A DNA stretch of 64,000 nucleotides from Mucilaginibacter dorajii (GTDB taxonomy: Bacteria > Bacteroidota > Bacteroidia > Sphingobacteriales > Sphingobacteriaceae). The stretch is taken from positions 1 through 64,000 of the forward strand of contig NZ_JANTYS010000002.1 in NCBI RefSeq assembly GCF_024808255.1, given 5' to 3'. This document shows positions 38,598 through 47,146 of the stretch, piece by piece (positions within the stretch are counted from its first letter, which is position 1; the number at the start of each line of letters is the position of its first letter). A program made the position numbers and the translations under genes. The notes below the pieces were generated by a model. The model was not told the origin of the DNA. It saw only the letters and a program-made list of their open reading frames with translations, and searched no databases.

Positions 38598-38626
38598 CCT
38601 CATTGCAATTTCCATCGTTCCTATTT

Positions 38627-40684
38627 ATGAAAGTTTTTAAACCCTGCTTTTCTTTAATATTATTAAGCCTGTTCTTCTGTTTAGCAGGCTATGCACAGCA
38701 ACAAAATTTACCGGTACAAAATAACAGGTGGGCCATTCAGCCAAATGGCAGCATATTATGGAAAACAGATGGCCGGCTTCCCCACGCCGACCATATTGAA
38801 ATGTCGGGCGAAAAAGTGTCACTTTGGGTTGGCTACCGGATAGATTCGCCTGGCCTGGCAACAATTACCCGTACACTGGTTTTCCCCACCTTCAGGATGC
38901 TGCCCGATGATACCCGCAGCCATATAGCCTATACTTTTCAGGATAATGAACTGCCGCGAATCTATATCGATAACAAAGTACTAACAATTAATAATCCACC
39001 GGGGGTGGTAACCGGCGATATGCCACTAAAAGTTAACAGCATAAGCCAACATGGTATTATGCTAATATCCGCGCAAGCGGGTAACACCGGATTAGTAGAT
39101 ATCGAACGCAGCATTTTCCCCTCTATAGACAAGCCTTTAGCCATAGAACGCTTTAAGTTCACCAACGTTAGCAATAAACCGGTTACGGTTGCCATGGAAA
39201 AGTTAAGACGCGATGTAACAACAAACCCGCTTACCAGCAAAACATCGCCACATACCGTGATCATGTTATCTGTAGATGACGGCAGCCGGATTTTGCAACC
39301 CGGCCAATCTGCCCGCTTTTCCATTTGTTATTTAGCTACTGACCATCCCGGCGCTTTAACACCTGTTGATCCCGATGCTGAAGAAAAAGCCAGGGAAAAC
39401 CGGGTAGCCGAAATTTCAAGGCCCTTACAATTAGAAACACCAGATAGCATATTAAACACCGAATTTGCATTTGCCAAAATCCGTGCTACAGAAAGCATTT
39501 TTAAAACAAAAAGCGGTTATATGCATGGCCCGGGCGGTTTATCATACTACGCGGCTATATGGGCCAATGACCAGGCCGAGTATATCAGCCCATATTTTGC
39601 TTTTTCCGGCGATAGCATTGGTAATTTGTCGGCCATGAATTGTTACCGCTTGTTTGCGCGGTACATGAATACCCAATACAAGCCCATCCCAAGCTCGATA
39701 GTTGCCGAAGGAGATACCACCTGGAATGGTGCCGGCGACCGTGGCGACCAGGCCATGATTGCTTACGGTGCATCAAGGTACGCCCTTACATATGGCAACA
39801 TCGATTCGGCCAAAAAGCTATGGCCATTAATAACCTGGTGTTTGGAATATAGCCGCAGGCACATCAACCAGCAAGGAGTGGTAACATCTGATGCTGATGA
39901 ACTGGAAGGCCGGTTTCCGGCCGGCAAAGCCAATCTATCTACCAATTGCCTGTATTACGATGCCTTGATCTCGGCTGCCCTACTGGGCAAGCAACTTCAT
40001 ATTGGCAACAAACTAACAGATCAATACAACCAGCAGGCCAGTCAGCTTAAAGCAGCTATTGAACAGTATTTTGGTGCAACCATAAACGGGTATAATACCT
40101 ACAAGTATTACGAAACCAATAACACCTTGCGCGCCTGGATCTGTATGCCATTAGCCATGGGCATTTTTGACCGGAGTAAAGGCACCATCGATGCCCTATT
40201 TTCACCACAATTATGGACTGCAGATGGCTTAGCCACCGAACAAGGAAAAGATACCTTTTGGGACCGGTCAACCCTGTACGCCCTGCGTGGCGTGTTGCAG
40301 GCCGGCGAAACAGATAAGGCGATAGCGTTTTTGCGTTATTACTCCCGCAGGCGGCTTTTGGGCGAACATGTACCCTACCCCGTCGAAGCATATCCCGAAG
40401 GAAACCAAAGGCACCTATCTGCCGAGAGTGGTTTGTATTGCCGGATATTTATTGAAGGTTTATTTGGCATAAGGCCTACCGGATTTAATACCTTTAACTG
40501 TACCCCCCGTTTGCCAAAAGACTGGAATAATATGGCCTTAAACAATATCCATTCCTTTGGAACTGTTTTTGACTTGAAAATAGCGAAGAGAAGTGATGGA
40601 AAAATTGTGGTAAATGTGATTAAGGGAGAGCACAAAACCACCTACATCATTCGAAATGGAGAAACCGCATCGGTAAAATTGTAA
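38627..40684 (+). CDS. Secreted (alpha/alpha)6-barrel glycoside hydrolase
   Basis: A 685-residue exported enzyme (signal MKVFKPCFSLILLSLFF to about GYAQQ). An N-terminal beta-sandwich (about 25-270) precedes a helical barrel with YYAAIWANDQAEYISPYF, WNGAGDRGDQAMIAYGAS, TSDADELEGRFPAGKANLSTNC and FWDRSTLYALRGVLQ. A small C-terminal beta-domain resembles those of GH78/GH95-like enzymes. Catalytic acids are probably among the Asp/Glu of WANDQAEY and DELEGR, but this is not certain. The ATG at 38627 is preferred to 38603 because the signal begins there. It is the last gene of the locus. Confidence 0.78.
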   Translation: MKVFKPCFSLILLSLFFCLAGYAQQQNLPVQNNRWAIQPNGSILWKTDGRLPHADHIEMSGEKVSLWVGYRIDSPGLATITRTLVFPTFRMLPDDTRSHIAYTFQDNELPRIYIDNKVLTINNPPGVVTGDMPLKVNSISQHGIMLISAQAGNTGLVDIERSIFPSIDKPLAIERFKFTNVSNKPVTVAMEKLRRDVTTNPLTSKTSPHTVIMLSVDDGSRILQPGQSARFSICYLATDHPGALTPVDPDAEEKARENRVAEISRPLQLETPDSILNTEFAFAKIRATESIFKTKSGYMHGPGGLSYYAAIWANDQAEYISPYFAFSGDSIGNLSAMNCYRLFARYMNTQYKPIPSSIVAEGDTTWNGAGDRGDQAMIAYGASRYALTYGNIDSAKKLWPLITWCLEYSRRHINQQGVVTSDADELEGRFPAGKANLSTNCLYYDALISAALLGKQLHIGNKLTDQYNQQASQLKAAIEQYFGATINGYNTYKYYETNNTLRAWICMPLAMGIFDRSKGTIDALFSPQLWTADGLATEQGKDTFWDRSTLYALRGVLQAGETDKAIAFLRYYSRRRLLGEHVPYPVEAYPEGNQRHLSAESGLYCRIFIEGLFGIRPTGFNTFNCTPRLPKDWNNMALNNIHSFGTVFDLKIAKRSDGKIVVNVIKGEHKTTYIIRNGETASVKL

Positions 40685-41017
40685 CTCTGGCTATGTGAAC
40701 AGGAACCGCTCTCTTAAGAAGCTGTTTAAAAACAAAAAGGATTGTGATTGCGCGTTTTAAAATCCGCGGGCTGTGAAGGGGAAAATGGCAAAGCGAATTG
40801 AAACCCAATGTCATGCTGAACTTGTTTCAGCACCCCACTCGCTAAATATACGTCATACGAGTTACCCGTCCTGAGGTGTCCCGAAACAAGTTCCGGGATG
40901 ACTTCCTTTCGTCATTTTACCCTTCGGAGGCTACGAATTTCACAACTGGAAACAATGTTTTTAACATTGGTAATCAATAACTTCTAAGGAGTTTATGATA
41001 TATTGAAATGTACAGAC
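40685..41017. repeat. 333-bp intergenic region with dispersed repeats
   Basis: The stretch 40720-40787 is similar to 18006-18074 (AAAATCC, CTGTGAAGG and flanks in the same order). The unit GTCATGCTGAACTTGTTTCAG (40810-40830) pairs imperfectly with 40881-40902. These GTCAT-ended units are non-coding dispersed repeats. No gene is seen. Confidence 0.7.
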
Positions 41018-41296
41018 TCAGTAAGTTTTATCCGGCACTAAAATTATCATGTTCGCTAAATCGTCATTCACGGGTATATCGCAAGCCAGAACATTTCTGC
41101 CAATTTTTGAATATGGTGAAACAATTTGCACCAAACAAGTGCCGCAACTACCCATTCCGCAACATAAGCCAAATCCCGGAATAGCCAAATGATCTGATAT
41201 AACCAACATCAGGCTGTGATACTGCCCAGGAGAGATTTGTATCCTAAGGCTTTCGCCCAGGTGATAGAGCGTTAGGTGTATTGTATTATTCTCCAT
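41018..41296 (-). CDS. Small 2Fe-2S ferredoxin-like protein
   Basis: A 92-residue protein with the plant-ferredoxin/xanthine-dehydrogenase pattern Cys46-x4-Cys51-x2-Cys54-x16-Cys71, within GFGLCCGMGSCGTCLV and VLACDIPV. It has no other domain, so it may be an electron carrier or a small subunit of an oxidoreductase. The in-frame ATG at 41353 would add 19 residues without family similarity; MENNTIHLTLYHLG at 41296 is the natural start. It lies 72 bp after the Crp/Fnr gene, on the same strand. Confidence 0.85.
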   Translation of the reverse strand: MENNTIHLTLYHLGESLRIQISPGQYHSLMLVISDHLAIPGFGLCCGMGSCGTCLVQIVSPYSKIGRNVLACDIPVNDDLANMIILVPDKTY

Positions 41297-41368
41297 TTTA
41301 TTTGTAGGCTGTAAAGCTGTGAGTAAACAGTTATTCGTTTTAGCAAAAACCAACCTGCACCATTTTAA

Positions 41369-42103
41369 TTAAGGCAGAATTTTGTCGGTTGTCATAGTTC
41401 TAAGCTCCGGTTCATTCAATAGTTTGATATTTTTTCCATTTGTAAGAATCAGGTTACTTTGCTGAAATTCGTTCATTACCTTAAACAAGGTTTCATAGGC
41501 TACGGCCGCGAAGGATGAAAGGTCCTGCCGCGATAGTTCAATAGCTATAAACCCTTCTTCGGTAACGCCAAATTGTTTTTTAAGGTTTAGCAAAGCCAGC
41601 GCGATTCTTTCTTTAACAGGCATATGTACCAGGTTTCGCATCCTTTTTTCTGATTCCTGCAATTCATTTGCAAAGAGTTTCATCAGCGAATAAGTGAGCC
41701 TGGGATTAACATTTAAGCTTGATTCAAAAAAATCAAGATCAACGGAGCAGATGACCGAGTTTTCGAGGGCAGTTGTAGTTACCGGATATATGGGCTCGTT
41801 ACCCAGCCCCATATGGCCAAGTATGTCGCCTGGCTGGGCAAAGCGGATAATCAGTTCTTTTTCAGCATCCCAGCGTTTGTGGGTTTTTATCTTGCCCGAA
41901 TAAACAAAATATATCCGCGTAACCGGCTCTCCTTCACTAAAAATCTGCTGCCCCTTTTTTACTTCGTAATTCTTTTTATGCGAAGCTATGGCCATTGCCC
42001 AGTCATTGGAGCAGTGGCTGCACAAATAACATGTGCTTACGTCGCATTGGCTTTTTACTTCCTTCATTCTTTCATTTTCATAAAGATGTGCAATATTAAC
42101 CAA
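41369..42103 (-). CDS. Crp/Fnr-family regulator with four N-terminal cysteines
   Basis: A 244-residue regulator: cyclic-nucleotide-binding-like barrel (about 40-155, EVKKGQQIFSEGEPVTRIYFVYSGKIK), dimer helix, and Crp-type winged helix (about 170-230, ELSRQDLSSFAAVAYETLFKVMNEFQ). The N-terminus carries Cys20, Cys25, Cys28 and Cys31 (C-x4-C-x2-C-x2-C), unlike Crp and reminiscent of the iron-sulfur-binding N-terminus of Fnr; a further Cys is in SVICSVDL. An oxygen- or redox-sensing cluster is therefore possible but unproven. It is divergent from the ClC gene and followed by a ferredoxin-like gene. Confidence 0.9.
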   Translation of the reverse strand: MVNIAHLYENERMKEVKSQCDVSTCYLCSHCSNDWAMAIASHKKNYEVKKGQQIFSEGEPVTRIYFVYSGKIKTHKRWDAEKELIIRFAQPGDILGHMGLGNEPIYPVTTTALENSVICSVDLDFFESSLNVNPRLTYSLMKLFANELQESEKRMRNLVHMPVKERIALALLNLKKQFGVTEEGFIAIELSRQDLSSFAAVAYETLFKVMNEFQQSNLILTNGKNIKLLNEPELRTMTTDKILP

Positions 42104-42297
42104 GTTAGGTGGCTATTCAATGGTAGCCATTTTTAAATCCTTTTTCAAATATGGGCACCTCTGCCCTATGATTTTAAAATTCATTTTTGATTTAAAACAT
42201 TGCTCAAACAATTATAATTATCTATTTTTGCAATTTAAAATTAACAATTTTGTTGCATAAACAATATATACAGAAAAATTGAATTTCAAATATCTTC

Positions 42298-44181
42298 ATG
42301 AAAAAAAATATTATTTCCAATGCCATACCAATATCGCCTCTGTTAAATGAAATTGACACAAGCGAAAACGACACCAAAACAGTTGCTTATAAAAAGGCGC
42401 GGCTTATCAGGATTTCGGTGTATGCGGTTGTGGTGGCCCTCTGTATTAGCCTCATCGCTAAAGTGCTGGTTTCCCTCATCAATTTAGTAACCAATCTCTC
42501 TTTTTATGGATCTGTTGACTTACGGTTTCACAGTCCCGCAGGTAATCATTTAGGGTTATGGGTTATTATCATACCTGCTATAGGCGGTGTACTGGTGGGT
42601 TTAATGGCTTTATATGGTTCAAAAGCAATCAGAGGTCATGGCATTCCTGAAGCAATGGAACAGATCCTGGTAAACGAAAGTAACATTAAACCTTCCATCA
42701 CTTTTCTGAAACCCATTTCATCGGCCATAGCTATAGGAACCGGTGGCCCCTTTGGAGCCGAAGGACCTATTATCGCTACCGGAGGAGCCTTAGGATCTAC
42801 CTTGGGCCAGCTTTTTAAGATCACCGCCAACGAACGTAAAATTATCCTTGCCTCGGGGGCAACAGCCGGCATGTCTGCCATATTTGGTACACCAATAGCG
42901 GCTGTTTTTCTGGCTATAGAGCTATTGCTTTTTGAATTTTCGCCGCGTTCCATATTACCGGTGGCATTGGCTTGTATAACCGGCGCCGCCGGGCACCACC
43001 TCCTGTTTGAATCGGGCCCGGTATTTACCATGCCGGAACTGGCTATCCCTTCAAATATCGCTTTGGGGCTTTACAGCTTTATGGGCATAGTGATAGGCTT
43101 TATGTCTGTTGGTATTACTAAAATAGTCTATTTCATTGAAGATAGCTTTGAAAAACTGCCTGTACACTGGATGTGGTGGCCTGCTATTGGCGGTCTTGCG
43201 GTTGGGGTCATTGGTTATTTTGCCCCGCATACACTTGGTGTGGGTTATGACAACATCATAGGGGTGCTTTCGGGTACCTGGACAATCAGGCTGCTTTGTA
43301 TGCTCTGCTTTTTCAAATTTTTATCCTGGGCAATCGCATTGGGCAGCGGCACATCCGGCGGCACGCTTGCCCCGCTCTTAACCATCGGTGGCGCGGCCGG
43401 CGCGCTTATTGGGTCGGGCATACTGCTGGTATTTCCAACAGCTGGTATTACCATTCCGTTAGCAGCTTTGATCGGTATGTCGGCCATGTTTGCTGGCGCT
43501 TCAAGGGCTTATCTTACCAGTATCGTTTTCGCGCTGGAAGCTACCATGCAGTCGCATGCATTGCTTCCGTTACTTGGCGCGTGTACCGCCGCTTACCTTG
43601 TTTCTTTCTTTTTAATGGAAAATACCATTATGACCGAAAAGATTGCCAGAAGGGGTGTTTTCACGCCCGATTCGTTTGAACCCGATATTTTACAGAAAAT
43701 GACCGTAGAGCAGGTGACCAGCGAGGAAGGAATAGTTTTTAATGATCAAAGCACCGTTGACGAGGTACGAACATGGTTAAGTAAAAATACGACAGATGAT
43801 AACTACCTCATCCTTGTGAACAATTTGGACGGTTACGTTGGCACCATAAAAATCACTGCTATTTTCCATGACAGATTATCGCCTGAAACCTTGTTAAGCC
43901 AGGTAATGCAGCAACAGCCTGGCTGGTTTATCAGCAATAAGGACACACTACGCAAAGCGTTAGAAACGATGTCGAAAACAGGAACAGATGTATTGCCTAT
44001 CTTATCTGCAGGAAATGATCGCAGCTTAGTTGGGGTACTTTCTTATAAAGACATCATAAAAGCCTACCAGATGCAGATGACAGCCGATGATAACACTCAT
44101 GTAAAAATATCATTGAAACGACAGGGTATCAAGGTATCGACCAAAGGGAATAAACTATCCGATATTAACGCGAAGGTTTAA
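42298..44181 (+). CDS. ClC-family chloride channel/H+ antiporter with C-terminal CBS pair
   Basis: A 627-residue membrane protein. ClC signatures: GHGIPEAM near residue 113 (GxGIP), GPFGAEGP about 150-157 with the gating Glu, FLAIELLLFEF with a Glu at the position used for proton coupling in antiporters, and GSGTSGGTLAPLLTIGG for the third selectivity motif. About 18 helical segments are followed by a cytoplasmic tail with two CBS domains (about 470-590), which often bind adenine nucleotides. It is divergent from the Crp/Fnr gene (194 bp between); a palindrome TTGTTGCATAAACAA lies there, at about 42250-42264. Confidence 0.93.
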   Translation: MKKNIISNAIPISPLLNEIDTSENDTKTVAYKKARLIRISVYAVVVALCISLIAKVLVSLINLVTNLSFYGSVDLRFHSPAGNHLGLWVIIIPAIGGVLVGLMALYGSKAIRGHGIPEAMEQILVNESNIKPSITFLKPISSAIAIGTGGPFGAEGPIIATGGALGSTLGQLFKITANERKIILASGATAGMSAIFGTPIAAVFLAIELLLFEFSPRSILPVALACITGAAGHHLLFESGPVFTMPELAIPSNIALGLYSFMGIVIGFMSVGITKIVYFIEDSFEKLPVHWMWWPAIGGLAVGVIGYFAPHTLGVGYDNIIGVLSGTWTIRLLCMLCFFKFLSWAIALGSGTSGGTLAPLLTIGGAAGALIGSGILLVFPTAGITIPLAALIGMSAMFAGASRAYLTSIVFALEATMQSHALLPLLGACTAAYLVSFFLMENTIMTEKIARRGVFTPDSFEPDILQKMTVEQVTSEEGIVFNDQSTVDEVRTWLSKNTTDDNYLILVNNLDGYVGTIKITAIFHDRLSPETLLSQVMQQQPGWFISNKDTLRKALETMSKTGTDVLPILSAGNDRSLVGVLSYKDIIKAYQMQMTADDNTHVKISLKRQGIKVSTKGNKLSDINAKV

Positions 44182-44264
44182 AGTAAAAACAGGGCCTCAT
44201 TTAAGCTTCCAGGACCAAAAAGTGTATAAATCTTCCGGTCATTACCATGAATCAATTATTTTGT

Positions 44265-44310
44265 GATATCGACCCAAAGGCTTTTCATGAAAAGCCTTTG
44301 GGTCGATATC
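44265..44310. terminator. Perfect 46-bp palindrome, probable bidirectional terminator
   Basis: The 46 bp from 44265 to 44310 equal their own reverse complement without a mismatch (23-bp arms, centre TCATGA). It lies between the convergent ClC (+) and GH-like (-) genes, 84 bp and 40 bp from their ends. It has no U tract, so termination is inferred from position. Confidence 0.75.
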
Positions 44311-44349
44311 TGTACAAACCTGCACCATTTTATCTCCTGCCCTCAAATG

Positions 44350-45669
44350 TTACTTCGCCCCATTTCCTCCGGGGGCCCAAATTTCGCGTATTGTATCCTC
44401 ATCACCCTGCCCATCCGGCACCGCGGTACCTGGTTTATTGGCGTAATACCACTTTTTGTGATCCAGTGGTGATGTTGTTTGACGGCCTCCCGGCATTTCC
44501 AGATGACCGTTAAGGTCTGTTTTCTTAACCCAATTGTATGCATAAGTTAGCCATTGGGCACGATATTGTTTACTTTGATGTGCAAACCAACTTATTTCGT
44601 CATAACCCCAAACCCAAAATGGAATGTCGCCGGCTTTTTCTTTTCCGGGGTATTTACTAACTCCATAATTATCAAACTCTACCAGGTATGGCAGGTGCTC
44701 GCATGACCATCCACTTGGGGTAATACCACCTTTACTCCTGCCATAAAGCGCATCTGTGTGCCCAACTTTTAACATTGCTTCTTCAGGTTGGCCGGGTGTT
44801 TCCATTATTCTTAACGGAAAGGCATGAAAATCCATTAACAATTTCCCGTTTCGTACAAAACCGCCACCCGGAACATGCGAATCGCACAAAATGATATGCC
44901 TGCGGGCATGCTTAGCCGCATAATTCCGTGTTAAGGTTAACACCTGGTTATAATTATCAAGATTGGGATCATTTTTGTTCATGAGCTCCACTTGCCCAAA
45001 GTGAATGCCTTCAATACCAATGTTAATATAACACACGGCGAGGTAATAAAAATAAAGTTTAGTTTCTAACCGGCTTACATCAGGTACCGATCCTTCTCCC
45101 CATTGATTTTTAAATTTTCCGTCGGGATATAGCATGTCCGCATAGTTAAAGTTCCGTTTTTTTATCGGCACGCCTAAGGCTGTAAATGCCCATTTGGGAA
45201 TAGCAAGCTTATTAACCTGGAGGGTTACTATTTCAAAAATGCAGGCTTGCAAAATTATATCAGGATCGCTTGCGTGTATTTTTTGGGCAAGCTCCCTTTC
45301 CTGTTGCAGATTTTTCGGAATATCAGCTTCTTCACCCCACTGGCATACGCTTCTTCCAATAAATTTAGCTCCAATATTTTTAATCATCCTAAGGTTATCG
45401 TTAAAATCACCTTTCCCAACAAGCAAACTTTGCATTGTAATTGACCGATCAAGGTAATTTTCCAAAACGTTTCGGGAGATAGTGGCGTTGAATTTATAGT
45501 CTTTCTCTTTCGACCGCTCAACAATCGTTGCAATTGATTTGCGAGGTAATGCCGTCGCCCCACCAGATAAGGCAAGGCAAAGCCCCGTCAAAACAATAGT
45601 AAAAAACTTCGCCTTCAGCGAGTAGAATGACCATGCCTTATTTGAGAGAATTAGCTTAGAAATATGCAT
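44350..45669 (-). CDS. Secreted protein of unknown function, glycosidase-like
   Basis: A 439-residue protein that I do not recognise by family. A signal-type hydrophobic stretch lies at about 22-40. The remainder alternates strands and helices like a (beta/alpha)8 barrel: MIKNIGAKFIGRSVCQWGEE, IILQACIFEIVTL, INIGIEGIHFGQVELMNK, HIILCDSHVPGGGF, KLLMDFHAFPLRI, DIPFWVWGYDEISWFAHQ. Acidic residues at strand ends could be catalytic, but this is not shown. It lies 54 bp downstream of a GH43 gene in the same operon, so a role in arabinan or xylan degradation is likely. Confidence 0.65.
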   Translation of the reverse strand: MHISKLILSNKAWSFYSLKAKFFTIVLTGLCLALSGGATALPRKSIATIVERSKEKDYKFNATISRNVLENYLDRSITMQSLLVGKGDFNDNLRMIKNIGAKFIGRSVCQWGEEADIPKNLQQERELAQKIHASDPDIILQACIFEIVTLQVNKLAIPKWAFTALGVPIKKRNFNYADMLYPDGKFKNQWGEGSVPDVSRLETKLYFYYLAVCYINIGIEGIHFGQVELMNKNDPNLDNYNQVLTLTRNYAAKHARRHIILCDSHVPGGGFVRNGKLLMDFHAFPLRIMETPGQPEEAMLKVGHTDALYGRSKGGITPSGWSCEHLPYLVEFDNYGVSKYPGKEKAGDIPFWVWGYDEISWFAHQSKQYRAQWLTYAYNWVKKTDLNGHLEMPGGRQTTSPLDHKKWYYANKPGTAVPDGQGDEDTIREIWAPGGNGAK

Positions 45670-45723
45670 TGTAGTAGGTACTAAATTGGATTACAAACCG
45701 GGTTAATAAGACCTGCGCAGCTT

Positions 45724-46731
45724 TTATTTCGCCTTCATTCCTGTTTGAATGACCTTTTGAATCGTTCCATCGGCATTAAAGTAAAGCTTATCCACACAGA
45801 TGGAACGAAGGTTTCCCTGGCCCGAAAGCACATCATTATGGTAAAACGCGTACCATTGCCCCTTATATTGCACCACCGAGCCATGGCTTGTATCGCAACC
45901 TGTTGGATCTAAATAAACGCCTCCGTATGTCCAGGGACCTAAAGGGCTTTTACTGGTTGCATAATTTAACCGGTTTGCGTCTTTTCCGTTCACTTTATTG
46001 TTATCGGCATAAGTAAGATAGTATAATCCATTTCTTTTAAACACCCACGTAGCTTCATGAAAATCTTTTAATCCCTCCATCGATGTTAAAGGCTGTGCCA
46101 ATTCAGTCATATTTTCTTTTATTTTGGCTCCAACACATCTGTTACCACCGCCATAATAAAAATAAGCTTGTCCGTCGTCGTCAATAAAAATACATGGGTC
46201 AATCATCGCAAAATTGTTGTTACCCAATTCAAGATAACCCTGCACAACAAAATCACTTGCCGGCTTTTTGCTTGTAGCAATCCCAATTTTCCATGTTTTA
46301 TTCCATTCGGTTCCACTGGGATGAGGAAAATAAAAATAATAGGTACCATTTTTATAAACGCAATCGGGAGCCCACATAAAGCCACCCTCCTTGCGGCCCC
46401 ATGGAACCTGGCTGGCACGCAATATTTCTCCATGATCTTTCCAGTTCACCATGTCGTCGGTTGAAAAAACGTGGTATTGATCCATCAAATCACACCCGCG
46501 CGGTGGATCCACATCATGTGAAGGATAAACATATAACCGACCATCCGGAAATACTCTTGCAGAGGGATCTGCAGTATAAATATGCCTGATAAATGGGTTT
46601 TCAGCTAATTTAGAAATGGGTTTGCGCGTTTTACACCCAGAAAACACGGCTACGGTAATAAATAAAGCAACGGTAATTTTTTTCAAAAAAAACACCTTGG
46701 TTTCTCCGAAGAAAAGGTTTCGCATGAACAT
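45724..46731 (-). CDS. Glycoside hydrolase family 43 lipoprotein
   Basis: A 335-residue five-bladed beta-propeller enzyme, typically an alpha-L-arabinofuranosidase or beta-xylosidase. The family triad is visible: Asp55 (YTADPSARV), Asp178 (AMIDPCIFID) and Glu226 (FHEATWVF). A lipobox (VFSGC, Cys33) predicts anchorage to a membrane. The annotated start leaves a long pre-hydrophobic region; ATG at 46725 or a TTG inside the signal is possible. It leads an operon with the unknown 439-residue protein. Specificity is not predictable from these motifs. Confidence 0.92.
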   Translation of the reverse strand: MFMRNLFFGETKVFFLKKITVALFITVAVFSGCKTRKPISKLAENPFIRHIYTADPSARVFPDGRLYVYPSHDVDPPRGCDLMDQYHVFSTDDMVNWKDHGEILRASQVPWGRKEGGFMWAPDCVYKNGTYYFYFPHPSGTEWNKTWKIGIATSKKPASDFVVQGYLELGNNNFAMIDPCIFIDDDGQAYFYYGGGNRCVGAKIKENMTELAQPLTSMEGLKDFHEATWVFKRNGLYYLTYADNNKVNGKDANRLNYATSKSPLGPWTYGGVYLDPTGCDTSHGSVVQYKGQWYAFYHNDVLSGQGNLRSICVDKLYFNADGTIQKVIQTGMKAK

Positions 46732-46843
46732 AGTTTAATAATTTGTTTTACAACAGGTAATCAACACAATCTTTTATTCCTGTGAAATCGGTTGTAAATA
46801 ACGCTTTGCGGTATAACAAAGAATTAATAAAATATTAATGCCC

Positions 46844-47071
46844 TTATTTATCTGCAATATGAGGAATCAACAAAACTTTGCAGCTCGCCTGGTTTATGTT
46901 ATCCTCAGCAACCTGGCTTATTTTAAAAACGTCAAACTCCTGCATGCTGGCAGGTATTTCCCATTGCATCCGGACTCGATTACGATAGCCATATTTAAGT
47001 TCAGTTCCTTCGCCCACTTGATTATTGCTCCCTGCCTGCAAATAGTTCACGCTAACAAAGGCTAATAACAT
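46844..47071 (-). pseudogene. Possible 75-residue orphan ORF or gene remnant
   Basis: The frame encodes MLLAFVSVNYLQAGS, then a soluble-looking segment with WEIPASMQEFDVFKISQVAEDNINQ. The composition looks protein-like and the opposite frame does not, but I recognise no family and there is no clear translation signal. It may be the tail of a lost gene or a small exported protein (first 12 residues hydrophobic). Confidence 0.3.
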
Positions 47072-47101
47072 TATCTAAATTATATGATGTTATTTTAATA
47101 A

Positions 47102-47138
47102 CAGGCAAGCTCATTGTAGTTAATATAATACTTGCCTG
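47102..47138 (-). terminator. Hairpin after the DUF4249 gene
   Basis: CAGGCAAG (47102-47109) pairs perfectly with CTTGCCTG (47131-47138), with further pairing of the flanking AT bases. It begins 9 bp beyond the DUF4249 stop codon on the minus strand. Confidence 0.6.
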
Positions 47139-47146
47139 CTATGTTA

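Larger units (their letters stand above)
46732..47146. other. 415-bp region with an orphan reading frame and a hairpin
   Basis: It holds the upstream region of the GH43 gene, a possible 75-codon ORF (see 46844-47071) and a hairpin at 47102-47138 downstream of the DUF4249 gene. No repeat family or RNA gene is visible. Confidence 0.5.
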
